Origin: Panopea generosa | Lineage: Eukaryota; Mollusca; Bivalvia; Adapedonta; Hiatellidae | Assembly (NCBI GenBank): GCA_029582155.1 | Contig: CM055901.1 | Span: forward strand, 41,441,616 to 41,505,615 | Reading direction: 5' to 3' | Length of the DNA stretch: 64,000 nucleotides | Part shown: piece by piece, positions 22,756-35,785 of the stretch | How positions within the stretch are numbered: position 1 is the stretch's first letter | Layout: the number at the start of each line of letters is the position of its first letter | Notes under the pieces: generated by a model | What the model was told of the DNA's origin: nothing | What the model saw: only the letters and a program-made list of their open reading frames with translations | The model's database searches: none | Position numbers and translations under genes: made by a program

Positions 22756-25700
22756 AAGTATCCCACCAATGTGTCTGGATGGCTGTGTTGCTGGACTCTG
22801 TGTAGGGATGCCAGGGGTGAGGACCAAACGCGTATCTCATCAATGTGTCTGGATGGCTGTGTTGCCGGACTCTGTGTAGGGGTGCCAGGGGTGAGGACCA
22901 AACAAGTATCTCACAAAGGTGTCAGGATTGCTGTGTTGCAGGACTCTGTGTAGGGGTGCCAGGGGTGAGGACCAAACGAGTATATCACTAATGTGTCTGG
23001 ATGGCTGTGTTGCCGGACTCTGTGTAGGGGTGCCAGGGGTGAGGACCAAACGAGTATCCCACCAATGTTTCTGGATGACTGTGTTGCTGGACTCTGTGTA
23101 GGGGTGCCAGGGGTGAGGACCAAACAAGTATCTCACAAAGGTGTCAGGATTGCTGTGTTGCAGGACTCTGTGTAGGGGTGCCAGGGGTGAGGACCAAACG
23201 AGTATATCACTAATGTGTCAGGATTGCTGTGTTGCAGGACTCTGTGTAGGGGTGCCAGGGGTGAGGACCAAACGAGTATATCACTAATGTTTCTGGATGA
23301 CTGTGTTGCTGGACTCTGTGTAGGGGTGACAGGGGTGAGGGCCAAACAAGTATCTCATTAATGTGTTTAGATGGCTATGTAGCTGGACTCTGTGTAGGGG
23401 TGCCAGGGGTGAGGACCAAACAAGTATCCCACCAATGTGTCTGGATGGCTGTGTTGCTGGACTCTGTGTGGGGGTGACAGGGTTGAGGGCCAAACCAGTA
23501 TCCCACCAATATGTCTGGATGGCTGTGTTGCTGGATTCTGTGTGGGGGTGACAGAGGTGAGGGCCAGACCAGTATCCCACCAATGTGTCTGGATGGATGT
23601 GTTGCTGGACTCTGTGTGGGGGTGACAGAGGTGAGGGCCAAACCAGTATCCCACCAATGTGTCTGGTTGGCTGTGTTGCTGGACTCTATGTGGGGGTGAC
23701 AGGGGTGAGGGCCAAACCAGTATCCCACCAATATGTCTGGATGACTGTGCTGCTGGACTCTGTGTGGGGGTGACAGGGGTGAGGGCCAAACGTGTATCTC
23801 ACTAATGTGTCTGGATGGCTGTGTTGCTGGACTCTGTGTAGGGGTGCCCGGGGTGAGGGCCAAACAAGTTTCCCACCAGTGTGTCTGGATTGCTGTGTTG
23901 CTGGACTCTGTGTAGGGGTCACAGAGGTGAGGGCCAAATGAGTATCCCACCAATGTGTCTGGATGGCTGTGTTGCTGGACCCTGTGTAGGGGTGACAGGG
24001 GTGAGGGCCAAATGAGTATCCCACCAATGTGTCTGGATGGCTGTGTTGCTGGACCCTGTGTAGGGGTGACAGGGGTGAGGGCCAAATGAGTATCCCACCA
24101 ATGTGTCTGGATGGCTGTGTTGCTGGACTCTGTGTAGGGGTGACAGGGGGGAGGGCCAAATGAGTATCCCACCAATGTGTCTGGATGGCTGTGTTGCTGG
24201 ACTCTGTGTAGGGGTGACAGGGGTGAGGGCCAAATGAGTATCTAACTGATGTGTCTGGATGGCTGTGTTGCTGGACTCTGTGTAGGGGTGACAGGGGTGA
24301 GGGCCAAATGAGTATCTCACTTATGTGTCTGGATGGCTGTGTTGCTAGACTCTGTGTAGGGGTGACAGGGGTTAGGGCCAAATGAGTATCCCAGCAATGT
24401 GTCTGGACGGCTATGTTGCTGGAATCTGTGTAGGGGTGACAGGTGTGAGGGCCAAATGAGTATCCCACCAATGTGTCTGGATGGCTATGTAGCTGGACTC
24501 TGTGTGGGGATGACAGGGGTGAGGGCCAAATGAGTATCCCACCAATATGTCTGGATGGCTGTGTTGCTGGACTCTGTGTGGGGGTGACAGGGTTGAGGAC
24601 CAAAAGAGTATCTCACAAATGTGTCTGGCTGGCTGTGTTGCAGGACTCCGTGTAGGGGTGCCAGGGGTGAGGCCCAAACGAGTATCCCACTAATGTTTCT
24701 AGATTGCTGTGTTGCTGGACTCTGTGTAGGGGTGCCAGGGCTGACGACCAAACAAGTATCTCACAAATGTGTCTGAATGGCTGTGTTGCAGGACTCTGTG
24801 TAGGGGTGCCAGGGGAGAGGACCAAATGAATATCCCACTGATGTTTCTAGATTGCTGTGTTGCTGGACTCTGTGTAGGGGTGCCAAGGGTGAGGACCAAA
24901 CGAGTATCCCACAAATGTGTCTGGATAGCTGTGTTGCAGGACTCTGTGTAGGGGTGCCATGGGTGAGGACCAAACGAGTATCCCACAAATGTGTCTGGGT
25001 TGCTGTGTTGCTTGACTCTGTGTAGGGGTGCCAGGGGTGAGAACCAAACAAGTATCTCACCAATGTGTCTAGATTGCTGTGTTGCAGGACTCTGTGTAGG
25101 GATGCCAGGGTGAGGACCAAACGAATATCTCACAAATGTTTCTGGATTGCTGTGGTGCTGGACTCTGTGTAGGGGTGCCAGGGGTGAGGACCAAACAAGT
25201 ATCTCACAAATGTGTCTGGATTGCTGTGTTGCAGGACTCTGTGTAGGGGTGCCATGGGTGAGGACCAAACGAGTATCCCACTAATGTTTCTAGATTGCTG
25301 AGTTGCTGGACTTTGTGTAGGGGTGTATGCGGGGTGAGGACCAAACAAGTATCTCACAAATGTGTCTGTATTGCTGTGTTGCAGGACTCTGTGTAGGGAT
25401 GCCAGTGGTGAGGACCAAACTAGTATCCCACAAATGTGTCTGGATTGCTGTGTTGCAGGACTCTGTGTAGGGGTGCCAGGGGTGAGGACCAAACGAGTAT
25501 CCCACAAATGTTTCTGGATTGTTGTGTTGTTGGACTCTGTATAGTGGTGCCAGGGGTGAGGACCAAACAAGTATCTCACAAATGTGTCTGGATTGCTGTG
25601 TTGCAGGACTCTGTGTAGGGGTGCCAGGGGTGAGGACCAAACGAATATCCCACTAATGTTTCTAGATTGCTGTGTTGCTGGACTCTGTGTAGGGGTGTCA

Positions 25701-28700
25701 GGGGTGAGGACCAAACGAATATCCCACTAATGTTTCTAGATTGCTGTGTTGCAGGACTCTGTGTAGGGGTGCCAGGGGTGAGGACCAAACAAGTATCTCA
25801 CAAATGTGTCTGGATTGCTGTGTTGCAGGACTCTGTGTAGGGGTGCCAGGGGTGAGGACCAAACGAGTATCCCAAAAATATTTCTGGATTGCTGTGTTGT
25901 TGGACTCTGTGTAGGGGTTCCAGTGGTGAGGACCAAACGAGTATCCCACTAATGTTTCTAGATTGCTGTGTTGCTGGACTCTGTGTAGGGGTGCCAGTGG
26001 TGAGGACCAAACGAGTATCCCACTAATGTTTCTAGATTGCTGTGTTGCTGGACTCTGTATAGGGGTGCCAGGGGTAAGGACCAAACAAGTATCTCACCAA
26101 TGTGTCTGGATTGCTGTGTTGCAGGACTCTGTGTAAGGGTGCCAGGGGTGAGGACCAAATGAGTATCCCACTAATGTTTCTAGATTGCTGTGTTGCTGGA
26201 CTCTGTATAGTGATGCCAGGGGTGAGGACCAAACAAGAATCTCACAAATGTGTCTGGATTGCTGTGTTGCAGGACTCTGTGTAGGGTTGCCAGGGGTGAG
26301 GACCAAACGAGTATCCCACTAATATTTCTAGATTGCTGTGTTGCTGTTCTCTGTATAGGGGTGCCAGGGGTGAGGACCAAACAAGTATCTCACCAATGTG
26401 TCTGGATTGCTGTGTTGCAGGACTCTGTGTAATGGTGCCAGGGGTGAGGACCAAACGAGTATCCCACTTATGTTTCTGGATTGCTGTGTTGCTGGACTCT
26501 GTGTAGGGGTGCCAGTGGTGAGGACCAAACAAGTATCTCACAAATGTGTCTGGATGGCTGTGTTGCAGGATTCTGTGTAGGGGTGCCAGGGGAGAGGACC
26601 AAATGAGTATCCCACTGATGTTTCTAGATTGCTGTGTTGCTGGACTCTGTGTAGGGGTGCCAAGGGTGAGGACCAAACGAGTATCCCACAAATGTGTCTG
26701 GATAGCTGTGTTGCAGGACTCTGTGTAGGGGTGCCATGGGTGAGGACCAAACGAGTATCCCACAAATGTGTCTGGGTTGCTGTGTTGCTGGACTCTGTGT
26801 AGGGGTGCCAGGGGTGAGGACCAAACAAGTATCTCACAAATGTGTCTGGATTGCTGTGTTGCAGGACTCTGTGTAGGGGTGCCAGGGGTGAGGACCAAAC
26901 GAGTATCCCACTAATGTTTCTAAATTGCTGTGTTGCTGGACTCTGTGTAGGGGTGCCAGGGGTGAGGACCAAACAAGTATCTCACCAATGTGTCTGGATT
27001 GCTGTGTTGCAGGACTCTGTGTAGGGGTGCCAGGGGTGAGGACCAAACAAGTATCTCACAAATGTGTCTGTATTGCTGTGTTGCTGGACTCTGTGTAGGG
27101 GTGCCAGGGGTGAGGACCAAACGAGTATCCCACTAATGTTTCTAGATTGCTGTGTTGCAGGACTCTGTGTAGGGGTGCCAGGGGTGAGGACCAAACGAGT
27201 ATCCCACTAATGTTTCTAAATTGCTGTGTTGCTGGACTCTGTGTAGGGGTGCCAGGGGTGAGGACCAAACAAGTATCTCACCAATGTGTCTGGATTGCTG
27301 TGTTGCAGGACTCTGTGTAGGGGTGCCAGGGGTGAGGACCAAACAAGTATCTCACAAATGTGTCTGTATTGCTGTGTTGCTGGACTCTGTGTAGGGGTGC
27401 CAGGGGTGAGGACCAAACGAGTATCCCACTAATGTTTCTAGATTGCTGTGTTGCTGGACTCTGTGTAGGGGTGCCAGGGGTGAGGACCAAACGAGTATCC
27501 CACTAATGTTTCTAGATTGCTGTGTTGCTGGACTCTGTGTAGGGGTGCCAGGGGTGAGGACCAAACGAGTATACCACTAATGTTTCTAGATTGCTGTGTT
27601 GCTGGACTCTGTATAGGGGTGCCAGGGGTGAGGACCAAACAAGTATCTCACCAATGTGTCTGGATTGCTGTGTTGCAGGACTATGTGTAAGGGTGCCAGG
27701 GGTGAGGACCAAATGAGTATCCCACTAATGTTTCTAGATTGCTGTGTTGCTGGACTCTGTGTAGGGATGCCAGGGGTGAGGACCAAACAAGTATCTCACA
27801 AATGTGTCTGTATTGCTGAGTTGCTGGACTCTGTGTAGGGGTGCCAGGGGTGAGGACCAAACGTGTATCCCACCAATGTGTCTGGATGGCTGTATTGCTG
27901 GACTCTGTGTAGGGGTGCCAGGGGTGAGGACCAAACGAGTATCCCACTAATGTTTCTGAATTGCTGTGTTGCTGGACTCTGTGTAGGGGTGCCAGGGGTG
28001 AGGACCAAACAAGTATTTCACAAATGTGTCTGGATTGCTGTGTTGCAGGACTCTGTGTAGGGGTGCCAGGGATGAGGACCAAACAAGTATCTCACAAATG
28101 TGTCTGGATTGCTGTGTTGCTGGACTCTGTGTAGGGGTGCCAGGAGTGAGGACCAAACAAGTATCTCACAAATGTGTCCGGATTGCTGTGTTGCTGGACT
28201 CTGTGTAGGTGTGCCTGGGGTGACGACCAAACAAGTATCTCACCAATGTGTCTGGATGGCTGTGTTGCTGGACTCTGTGCATGGATGCCAGGGGTGAGGA
28301 CCAAACGAGTATCCCAAAAATGTTTCTTGATTGCTGTGTTGCTGGACTCTGTGTAGGGGTGCCAGGGGTGAGGACCAAACAAGTATCTCACAAATGTGTC
28401 TGGATTTCTGTGTTGCAGGACACTGTGTAGGGGTGCCAGGTGTGAGGACCAAACGAGTATCCCACAAATGTTTCTGGATTGCTGTGTTGTTGGACTCTGT
28501 ATAGTGGTGCCAGGGGTGAGGACCAAACAAGTATCCCACTAATGTTTCTAGATTGCTGTGTTGCTGGACTCTGTGTAGGGGTGCCAGGGGTGAGGACCAA
28601 ACAAGTATCTCACAAATGTGTCTGGATTTCTGTGTTGCAGGACACTGTGTAGGGGTGCCAGGTGTGAGGACCAAACGAGTATCCCACAGATGTTTCTGGA

Positions 28701-30762
28701 TTGCTGTGTTGTTGGACTCTGTATAGTGGTGCCAGGGGTGAGGACCAAACAAGTATCCCACTGATGTTTCTAGATTGCTGTGTTGCTGGACTCTGTGTAG
28801 GGGTGCCAGGGGTGTGGGCCAAACGAACATCCCTCCATTGTGTCTAGATAGCTGTGTTGCTGGACTCTGTATGGGGGTGACAGGGGTGAGGACCAAATGA
28901 GTATCCCACTAATTTGTCTGGATGGCTGTATTGCTCGACTCTGTTTGTGGGTGACAGGGGGTGAGAGCCAAATGAGTATCCCACCAAAGTGTCTGGATGG
29001 CTGTGTTGCTGGACTCTGTATCGGGGTGCCAGAAGTGAGGGCCAAACCAGTATCCCACAAATGTGTCTGGATGGCTGTGTTGCTGGACTCTGTGTGGAGG
29101 TGATAGGGGTGAGGGCCAAAAGAGTATCCCACCAATGTGTCTGGATGGCTGTGTTGCTGTACTCTATGTACGGGTGACGGGTGAGGGCCAAATAAGTATC
29201 CCATCAGTGTGTCTGGATGGCTGTGTTGCAGGACTCTGTGTAGGAGTGACAGGGGTGAGGGCCAAACGAATATTCCACCAATGTGTCTGGATGGCTGTGG
29301 TTGCTGGACTCTGTGTAGGGGTGACAGGGGTGAGGGCCAAACGAGTATCCCACCAATGTGTCTGGATGGCTGTGTTGCTGGACTCTGTGTAGGGGTGACA
29401 GGGGTAAGGACCAAATGAGTATCCCACCAATGTGTCTGGATGGCTATGTTGCTGGACTCTGTGTAGGGGTGACAGGGGTTAGGGCCAAACCAGTATCCCA
29501 CCAATGTGTCTGGATGACTGTATTGCTGGACTCTGTGTGGGGGTGACAGGGGTGAGAACCAAACCAGTATCCCACCAATGTGTCTGGATGGCTGTGTTGC
29601 TGGACCCTGTGTAGGGGTGACAGGGATGAGAACCAAACCAGTATCCCACCAATGTGTCTGGATGGTTGTGTTGCTGGACTCTGTGTGGGGGTAAACAGGG
29701 GTGAGGGCCAAACCAATATCCCACCAATGTGTCTGGATGGCTGTGTTACTGGACTCTGTGTAGGAGTGACAGGGGTGAATGCCAAACCAGTATCCCACCA
29801 ATGTGTCTGGATGGCTGTGTTGCTGGACTCTGTATGGGGGTGCCAGAAGTGAGAGCCAAATCAGTATCCCACCAATGTGTCTGGATGGCTGTATTGCTAG
29901 ACTCTGTGTAGGAGTGACAGGGGTGAGAGCCAAACCAGTATCCCACCAATGTGTCTGGATGGCTGTGTTGCTGGATTCTGTATCGGGGTGCTAGAAGTGA
30001 GAGCCAAACCAGTATCCCACCAATGTGTCTGGATGGCTATGTTGCTGGACTCTGTGTAGGAGTGACAGGGGTGAGAGCCAAACCAGTATTCCACCAATGT
30101 GTCTGGATGGCTGTGTTGCTGGACTCTGTGTAGGAGTGACAGGGGTGAGAGCCAAACCAGTATCCCACCAATGTGTCTGAATGGCTGTGTTGCTGGACTC
30201 TGTGTAGGAGTGACAGGGGTGAGAGCCAAACCAGTATCCCACCAATGTGTCTGAATGGCTGTTGCTGAACTCTGTGTAGGAATGACAGGGGTGAGAGCCA
30301 AACCAGTATCCCACCAATGTGTCTGAATGGCTGTGTTGCTGGACTCTGTGTGGGGGTGACAGGGGTGAGGGCCAAACCAGTATCCCACCAATGTGTCTGA
30401 ATGGCTGTGGTTGCTGGACTCTGTGTGGGGGTGACAGGGGTGAGAGCCAAACCAGTATCCCACCAATGTGTGTGAATGGCTGTGTTGCTGGACTCTGTGT
30501 AGGAGTGACAGGGGTGAGAGCCAAACCAGTATTCCACCAATGTGTCTGAATGGCTGTATTGCTGGACTCTGTGTGGGCATGACAGGGGTGAGGGCCAAAT
30601 GAGTGTCTCACGAATGTGCCTGGATGGCTGTGTTGTTTGACTCTGTGTAGGGGTGCCAGGGGTGAGGGCCAAACAAGTATCCCACCAATGTGTCTGGATA
30701 TTTGTGTTGCTGGACTTTGTGTGGGAGTGACAGGGGTGAGGGCCAAATGATTATCCCACCAA

Positions 30763-32208
30763 GTCAGACAAGAATCAGACTGACAATGAAGAAAACACAG
30801 TTCTGGGAACTTTGTTACAGTTCATGCTTCACCACTTTCAGAAAGGAGAAATGAGAGTAATTGACCCTGGGTCCATCAAAACTATAGACAGGTAATGTTG
30901 AGATCAAATACAATTTAAAATCCAATACAGATATTTAAATCATCCCAAATTGTCTTTTTTCTCAGTTGATGTTTTATAGATCTATATTTACAATTAAAAC
31001 ATGACTATGATAAATTAAGAGACACAAAACCAAAGCATGAGTAAATGTAGACAAGAGAAAGATTGACTGTGATGTGTATTTTAGATGATTTATTCAGGCA
31101 TCTTTGTGTGATTATTCGTATTTTAATTGACTTGTTTATACCATCTTAGTAGCACAGGATGATGCTTTAACATGGTTAATGCCCATGGCAACCAACATCA
31201 CCGGGCAATTACACAACACACTGTTTTGTTTTCTGTTGTTTTTGAATAGGGTTTAATGCCATTGTCAATAGATTACAGAAAACTTGCATTTTGAGGTTTA
31301 AATTGAGTACCGATATCCCCAATTAAAATTACCATTATATACTCTTAGTCAATAGAGAAAAAATATCAATTTTACTATTGAATTTTTTAGTTTTATGGAT
31401 TTTCCATAGCAAAACTATTACCGGTTTACCCAGTTGTCCATTCTATAAAAGTAAAAAGATACATCATCAACAAGAACATTGCCCAACATTGTATAACACC
31501 TCCCTCAAGGAAATGCTGTGATAGAAATATGATGTAGGTACATGCTACATGTAATACAGATTGATGGGACAGTAAGACTAAGTGATGTTTTTACAAGAAG
31601 GCTGTAAAATTGCTACAGTCTCAGACTGCACTTCCAGATCCAACATGCTGATATCATGACAAGGGGTTTATGGCATTATGTTGTTTGAAAAAGGCTCTTT
31701 CAGAAAATCATTAACTTTGGTAGAAGCATCCAAGATTCCATGATATTTCAATATGTTAATATTCAAAAGAAGCTATTATGCAGCTTCAGTTAGGGATTTT
31801 AATGACCTTGTTTATTACTTACAAATGCAACCAGTGTACAAAATCAAAAGTTCCTTATGGCTTACTAATGCTCATTCATACTGACAGAAGAAAAGATTAA
31901 CAGATTTACTTGTATTATCTGTGAAGTGGCTATATATCAAATCTATTGAAATGTTAAACCTTTTTAAAATACACTCGGTCAATATACAAATGTACCTTAA
32001 GCTGTATTTTGTAGAGATTACAGGTCTTCAGTTGTGTTAATTGTTAAAATTACTTAATTGGATCAAACAGTTGTAGAAAGAATGCAATTTAAAATCATAA
32101 TATTATCATATTGACTCACTAACTGTGTTTACAATAATCCTTTCAGATTAAGAAAGTATTCATATAAAAAATATTGCTACTATTGTGATTTCACAAACTT
32201 GTTGATGT
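30763..32208. other. Intronic sequence without recognised features
   Basis: AT-rich unique intron sequence of about 1.4 kb. No exon, RNA gene or clear repeat seen on either strand. Confidence 0.5.
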
Positions 32209-32500
32209 ATGGTGTTTAGTGTCACTTTCAACAACTTTTCCGTTATATCGCAACAGTGTCTAATTAACACAGTATTTCGAGCCCTATCACACTAGACTAT
32301 CGTGCTGCAGACACATGGTGTGATACTCAACTTGGTCACATTATACTGACACCGGGTTGAACACACTTAGAACTATCCTCTAAATGCTGAGCTAAGGAAA
32401 TTCTAGTACCAAGTCTTTGGTATGACCCAGCTGGGGATGAAACCCATAACCTTCCACGTGTGAGGTGGATGCTCTACCGCTAGACCACCACTGCAGCATG
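32209..32500 (-). mobile_element. tRNA-derived SINE (family B), copy 1
   Basis: Read on the minus strand, the head is gtggtctagcggtagagcat (A-box-like) followed by a B-box-like gggtttcatcccc near 32440. The body then runs through ccaaagacttggtac and tgtctgcagcacgatagt to an end near tgacactaaacacca. It aligns along its length with 53118-52827. The layout and wording resemble a SINE family I recall as common in molluscs (from memory, unverified). It has the same orientation as the host gene. It is not a functional tRNA gene. Confidence 0.8.
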
Positions 32501-32754
32501 ATTTGAAAAAGTAATTCATACATCCCTGTATCATAATAAAAAATCAAAATTTGTGACAGAGGATTCAGGGATTGGGAACACACAAGATTCCCTGATAAAT
32601 ATATGTATTTTAACCTACATGTTAACTTGAAAGAAAATTTTGAGTTGTATTTTTACAAAAAGGATTTCTCTAAAATAACAAATATGTGATCTGAACATTC
32701 CAATTTCGATGTTGTATTACTGATATATTCAAAACAAGCATAAGACAAGATACC

Positions 32755-33450
32755 GGTGAAAACAAGGACAAGTGCTTGTAGTAGCTGCATTGTTTGCAAA
32801 GAGAATTTAATGGGGTGTAACAGAAAGACAATATTTGGAATAATTTTTGGTGCTCCCACACATTAGCCTCTATCCATGTTCCAAGTCTCAATGGGCTCCC
32901 TTCCATAGTTTGAAGATCAAAGTAAGGATTTGGTAATGGACAGAAAGAAAGGGCAGTAACTCTGTGAAAAATCACAAAACTGAAACACAAAAACAATATG
33001 CACATCTTCACATGGTAGTGATGCATCCTAGTAAGTTTCATAAAATTCCAATCAGATGTTGTAGATAAATAGTGTGGGCAAAGAAAAATAAGCACAGACA
33101 AGGATATGGTAATGGACAAAATGAAAGGACCATAACTCTGTGAAATCATCAAACCAAAACACAATTATAATATGCTCATCTCCACTTGGTAGTAATGCAT
33201 TCTGGCAATTAAGTTGCATAAAATTGCAACCAGAGGTTGTAGAGTAGTAGCGCTGACACGGATTTGGTAATGGATGGAATTTAACAGCCATAACTCTGTA
33301 AAACTCATTGAACTATAACATGAAGACAATAATTTTGCACATCTCCACTTGGAAGTGATGCCTCCTTGCAAAAATTAATAAAATTCCAATGAAAGATTAT
33401 GGAGAAATAGTTCAGACAAGAATTTGGTGATGCACACATGGACTGATGAA
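32755..33450. repeat. Old dispersed repeat with degenerate internal tandem units, copy 1
   Basis: Units of roughly 170 bp repeat loosely: ggtaatgga, then taactctgtgaaa, then caatatgcacatctccactt, then tagtgatgcatcctagcaag, then ttcataaaattccaat. The leading part (aagtgcttg, ggtgctcccaca, cctctatc, tctcaatgggctccc) matches the copy at 42360-43290. A 164-codon minus frame crosses it but shows no protein family. I recall similar wording in bivalve genomes (unverified). Confidence 0.65.
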
Positions 33451-34349
33451 GCAGCAACTATATGCTTCAGAAGTTACTCAAACTTTTTCAGGAAGGATAT
33501 AAAATGTCTTTGATTCACAATTCCAGTCATCCAGTGAATGTTCCAAACATAAGTATTTGGGAGCTTTATATTAAACCCCTGTCTTGATTATAGTAATAAA
33601 CCATCTTTAAATGGGCAGCCCACTTCAAATATGACATTCCCCCATTTTCTACTTGTTCATAATGTGATTAAGTTACTACAACCTTGCATAAACATACAGG
33701 TTTAAATCCAAGTTCAAACATAACAATAATGACATTACAAACAAAAAATTGAGGCAGATAATTAATCAGAGCACAGAACAATTTGGTCACTGAAACCTAA
33801 CATTTCAAGTCTCTGCACGGAGGTACAGAACAACCTGAATATTTAAACAGCAAATATGGGACAGACAGATAAAATGTTTACACAAAGTTGTAATAATATT
33901 TATAACCATAACTCCATGATTTATATATTATGAAGAAGTGGTTTCATAACCAAGGTATAATTTGTGACATTTTTAACAATTTACATTCCTGGTGTGATCA
34001 ACCAATTCACAGCAGCCACTTCCTTTTGAATCAAACATGTGAAAAGTGACTGGGCCAAGTGTTTGATTCAGTAAGCTGTTGGTTATGTACAGCAGCATGT
34101 GTCATTGTGAGCGACTCTGGCAATATAACATGAGGAGAGTTTTTTCTCCGCCTTATTTCCAAAACTATTTCAGTTATTAAACAGCGGTCAGTGCATTTTT
34201 TCGAATCATCCTTCTATGGATGCCCTAGGCAGTTTACCACAGGTACTAGACACACCTTATCTCTTCAAATCAAAGACTACTTCCCTGCATATTCAGAGGA
34301 GTGAGATTGATGGTCATAGAAGAAAATTCATAACCAATTATCGCAAAAA
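33451..34349. other. Intronic sequence without recognised features
   Basis: AT-rich unique intron sequence of about 0.9 kb. Nothing recognised. Confidence 0.5.
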
Positions 34350-34445
34350 CTGAGTCCAAGTGAGGATTCAAACTTAAGACCGCTGGACTGATAGTGAGAC
34401 ATGTTTCTAACTGTTTCTAGCTGGTCCCCAGCATAAGGAGGAATG
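34350..34445 (-). mobile_element. Diverged tRNA-like SINE head
   Basis: On the minus strand, gtctcactatcagtccagcg followed by gtcttaagtttgaatcctc resembles the family A SINE head (gtctaactatcaatccaggg, then gagttcgaatcccc), including a B-box-like element. The A-box region is degraded. The SINE body beyond it is hard to align, so this is a decayed or truncated copy. Confidence 0.45.
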
Positions 34446-35629
34446 TGGTAGTCTTCATAACTAGGAGCATTGAAGAGACAACTAAAACAATTCCTTTGGG
34501 CATTTGAGTCAATACAAACATGTGTATGGGTAACAAAGGTGAAGACGGGCATAGAAGATAATTATTTTCCTGCCTTATACACCATTGTGTCCTGCAGGCA
34601 ATTGTTTTACACTGCAGGCTTCTCCACAGGCCATTAAGCACAGTGGTACCCCAGCGCTTGAATGGCAGAAATTATGGTATACCCCAAGTGCTTGAAATCT
34701 TGAACAATATCTTTCAAAAGCTTATATTTCTTTAAATCTTCATTTTTCTTAGCATATCTTTTCTTATTTTAATGTATAAAATAAAACATGCTAAATCTTA
34801 TTACTTTTACTGATAAATTTATAACAATTTTACTATTATAAATGTAAATCTATTTTAATAAGTGCTCTACACATCGCTTGAAAATGTTTTGGGCAGACCC
34901 TTGAGTGTGCGCGTTCTTACCCTAGCGCTTGAATTCCAACTTGTGGGGAACCTTGAAATCTATGAAATTTTGTGACATTAAAGTTTACTTGTGACATAAT
35001 TATTGCATTTTGTTTCAAACAATATTTGTTTTGGTTGCCTTTAAATCAATTTTAGATAACATCTGGAACTAGCCTGACTAAATAAGGCATGGATGGACAG
35101 CTTTGTTATTAAGATGCTGTCCATCTGACCTGCTGTCTCGAGAGGAGCAAAATAAAAAAATCTTTAAAAGGCTCCCTAGAGATGTGCAATATGTCACACT
35201 AATATAGAACATATTGTGAAGAAAGTTAAGTGCTATACAGAGTATACAAACATAAGTAACATGCGTCAATCTGTGACTATATAGTTACAAATATCACAGC
35301 TTGTTTTTTTTTCATGACTGATTTGACATATCGGGCATATCAATGAAAATATGCATTAACAAGTCCACCATCAGCAAAATAAATATGACATCAAAACACA
35401 TGTGGTGTATTGATTGAGCAGGATGTTTAAGCAGTGCAAGCTGTCTCCTATCAAAGGAACATTTTGAAGTTCATTATGCCAATTTTACATGCAAATCAAT
35501 AAGGAAAATAGATGTAATGGACTCTCAGTTTGCTGTTACTGAGGTGGCAGATATAACATCATAGCATGCTTGAGATATGGTATACATGTCTCTTGTCTGA
35601 CAGCCTTACTTAAGAACAAAACAAATAGC
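34446..35629. other. Intronic sequence without recognised features
   Basis: AT-rich intron of about 1.2 kb with several short minus-strand frames of 60-75 codons and no recognisable family. Nothing else seen. Confidence 0.5.
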
Positions 35630-35634
35630 TGTAG

Positions 35635-35725
35635 CAAAGGGTCAAACCCATGACCCCCATCCCACCCCCACCCCATCCCCAATCATGGGTTCTGTGCTCT
35701 ACCACTGGACCACATGCTCCAAAGG
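35635..35725 (-). mobile_element. tRNA-like SINE head fragment with C-rich insertion
   Basis: On the minus strand, gtggtccagtggtagagcac matches an A-box-like tRNA head, and catgggtttgaccc matches a degenerate B box. Between them lies a G-rich tract (C-rich on plus: acccccatcccacccccacc). It is probably a decayed tRNA-derived repeat with an expanded simple-sequence loop. Confidence 0.5.
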
Positions 35726-35785
35726 AGTTCATCCATGTCCAATATGTAGACTACTGTACAGACATATGGAAATATTTATCTCCAA

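Larger units (their letters stand above)
19259..30762. repeat. Minisatellite 7, 74-bp unit, largest array
   Basis: About 148 copies. Subfamily I (19.3-20.3 kb, parts of 21.8-24.6 kb, and 28.9-30.8 kb) reads gtatcccaccaatgtgtctg, gatggctgtgttgctggact, ctgtgtgggggtgacagggg, tgagggccaaacca. Subfamily II (mainly 20.9-21.7 and 24.6-28.8 kb) has ggtgccaggggtgaggacc and aatgtttctagattgctg. The plus strand is strongly G-rich, with runs of 3-5 G in each unit. Since 74 is not a multiple of three, a frame passes through all three phases in 222 bp; the minus strand lacks stops in most units in all phases, giving overlapping open frames of up to 387 codons. Two non-repetitive islands interrupt it (about 20580 and 22472). 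Confidence 0.95.

Noticed and set aside
32653..33371. Overlapping minus-strand frames of 68-164 codons
   Set aside because: They lie in an old dispersed repeat with loose tandem units. Repetition at the DNA level across frames and lack of family resemblance argue against coding.
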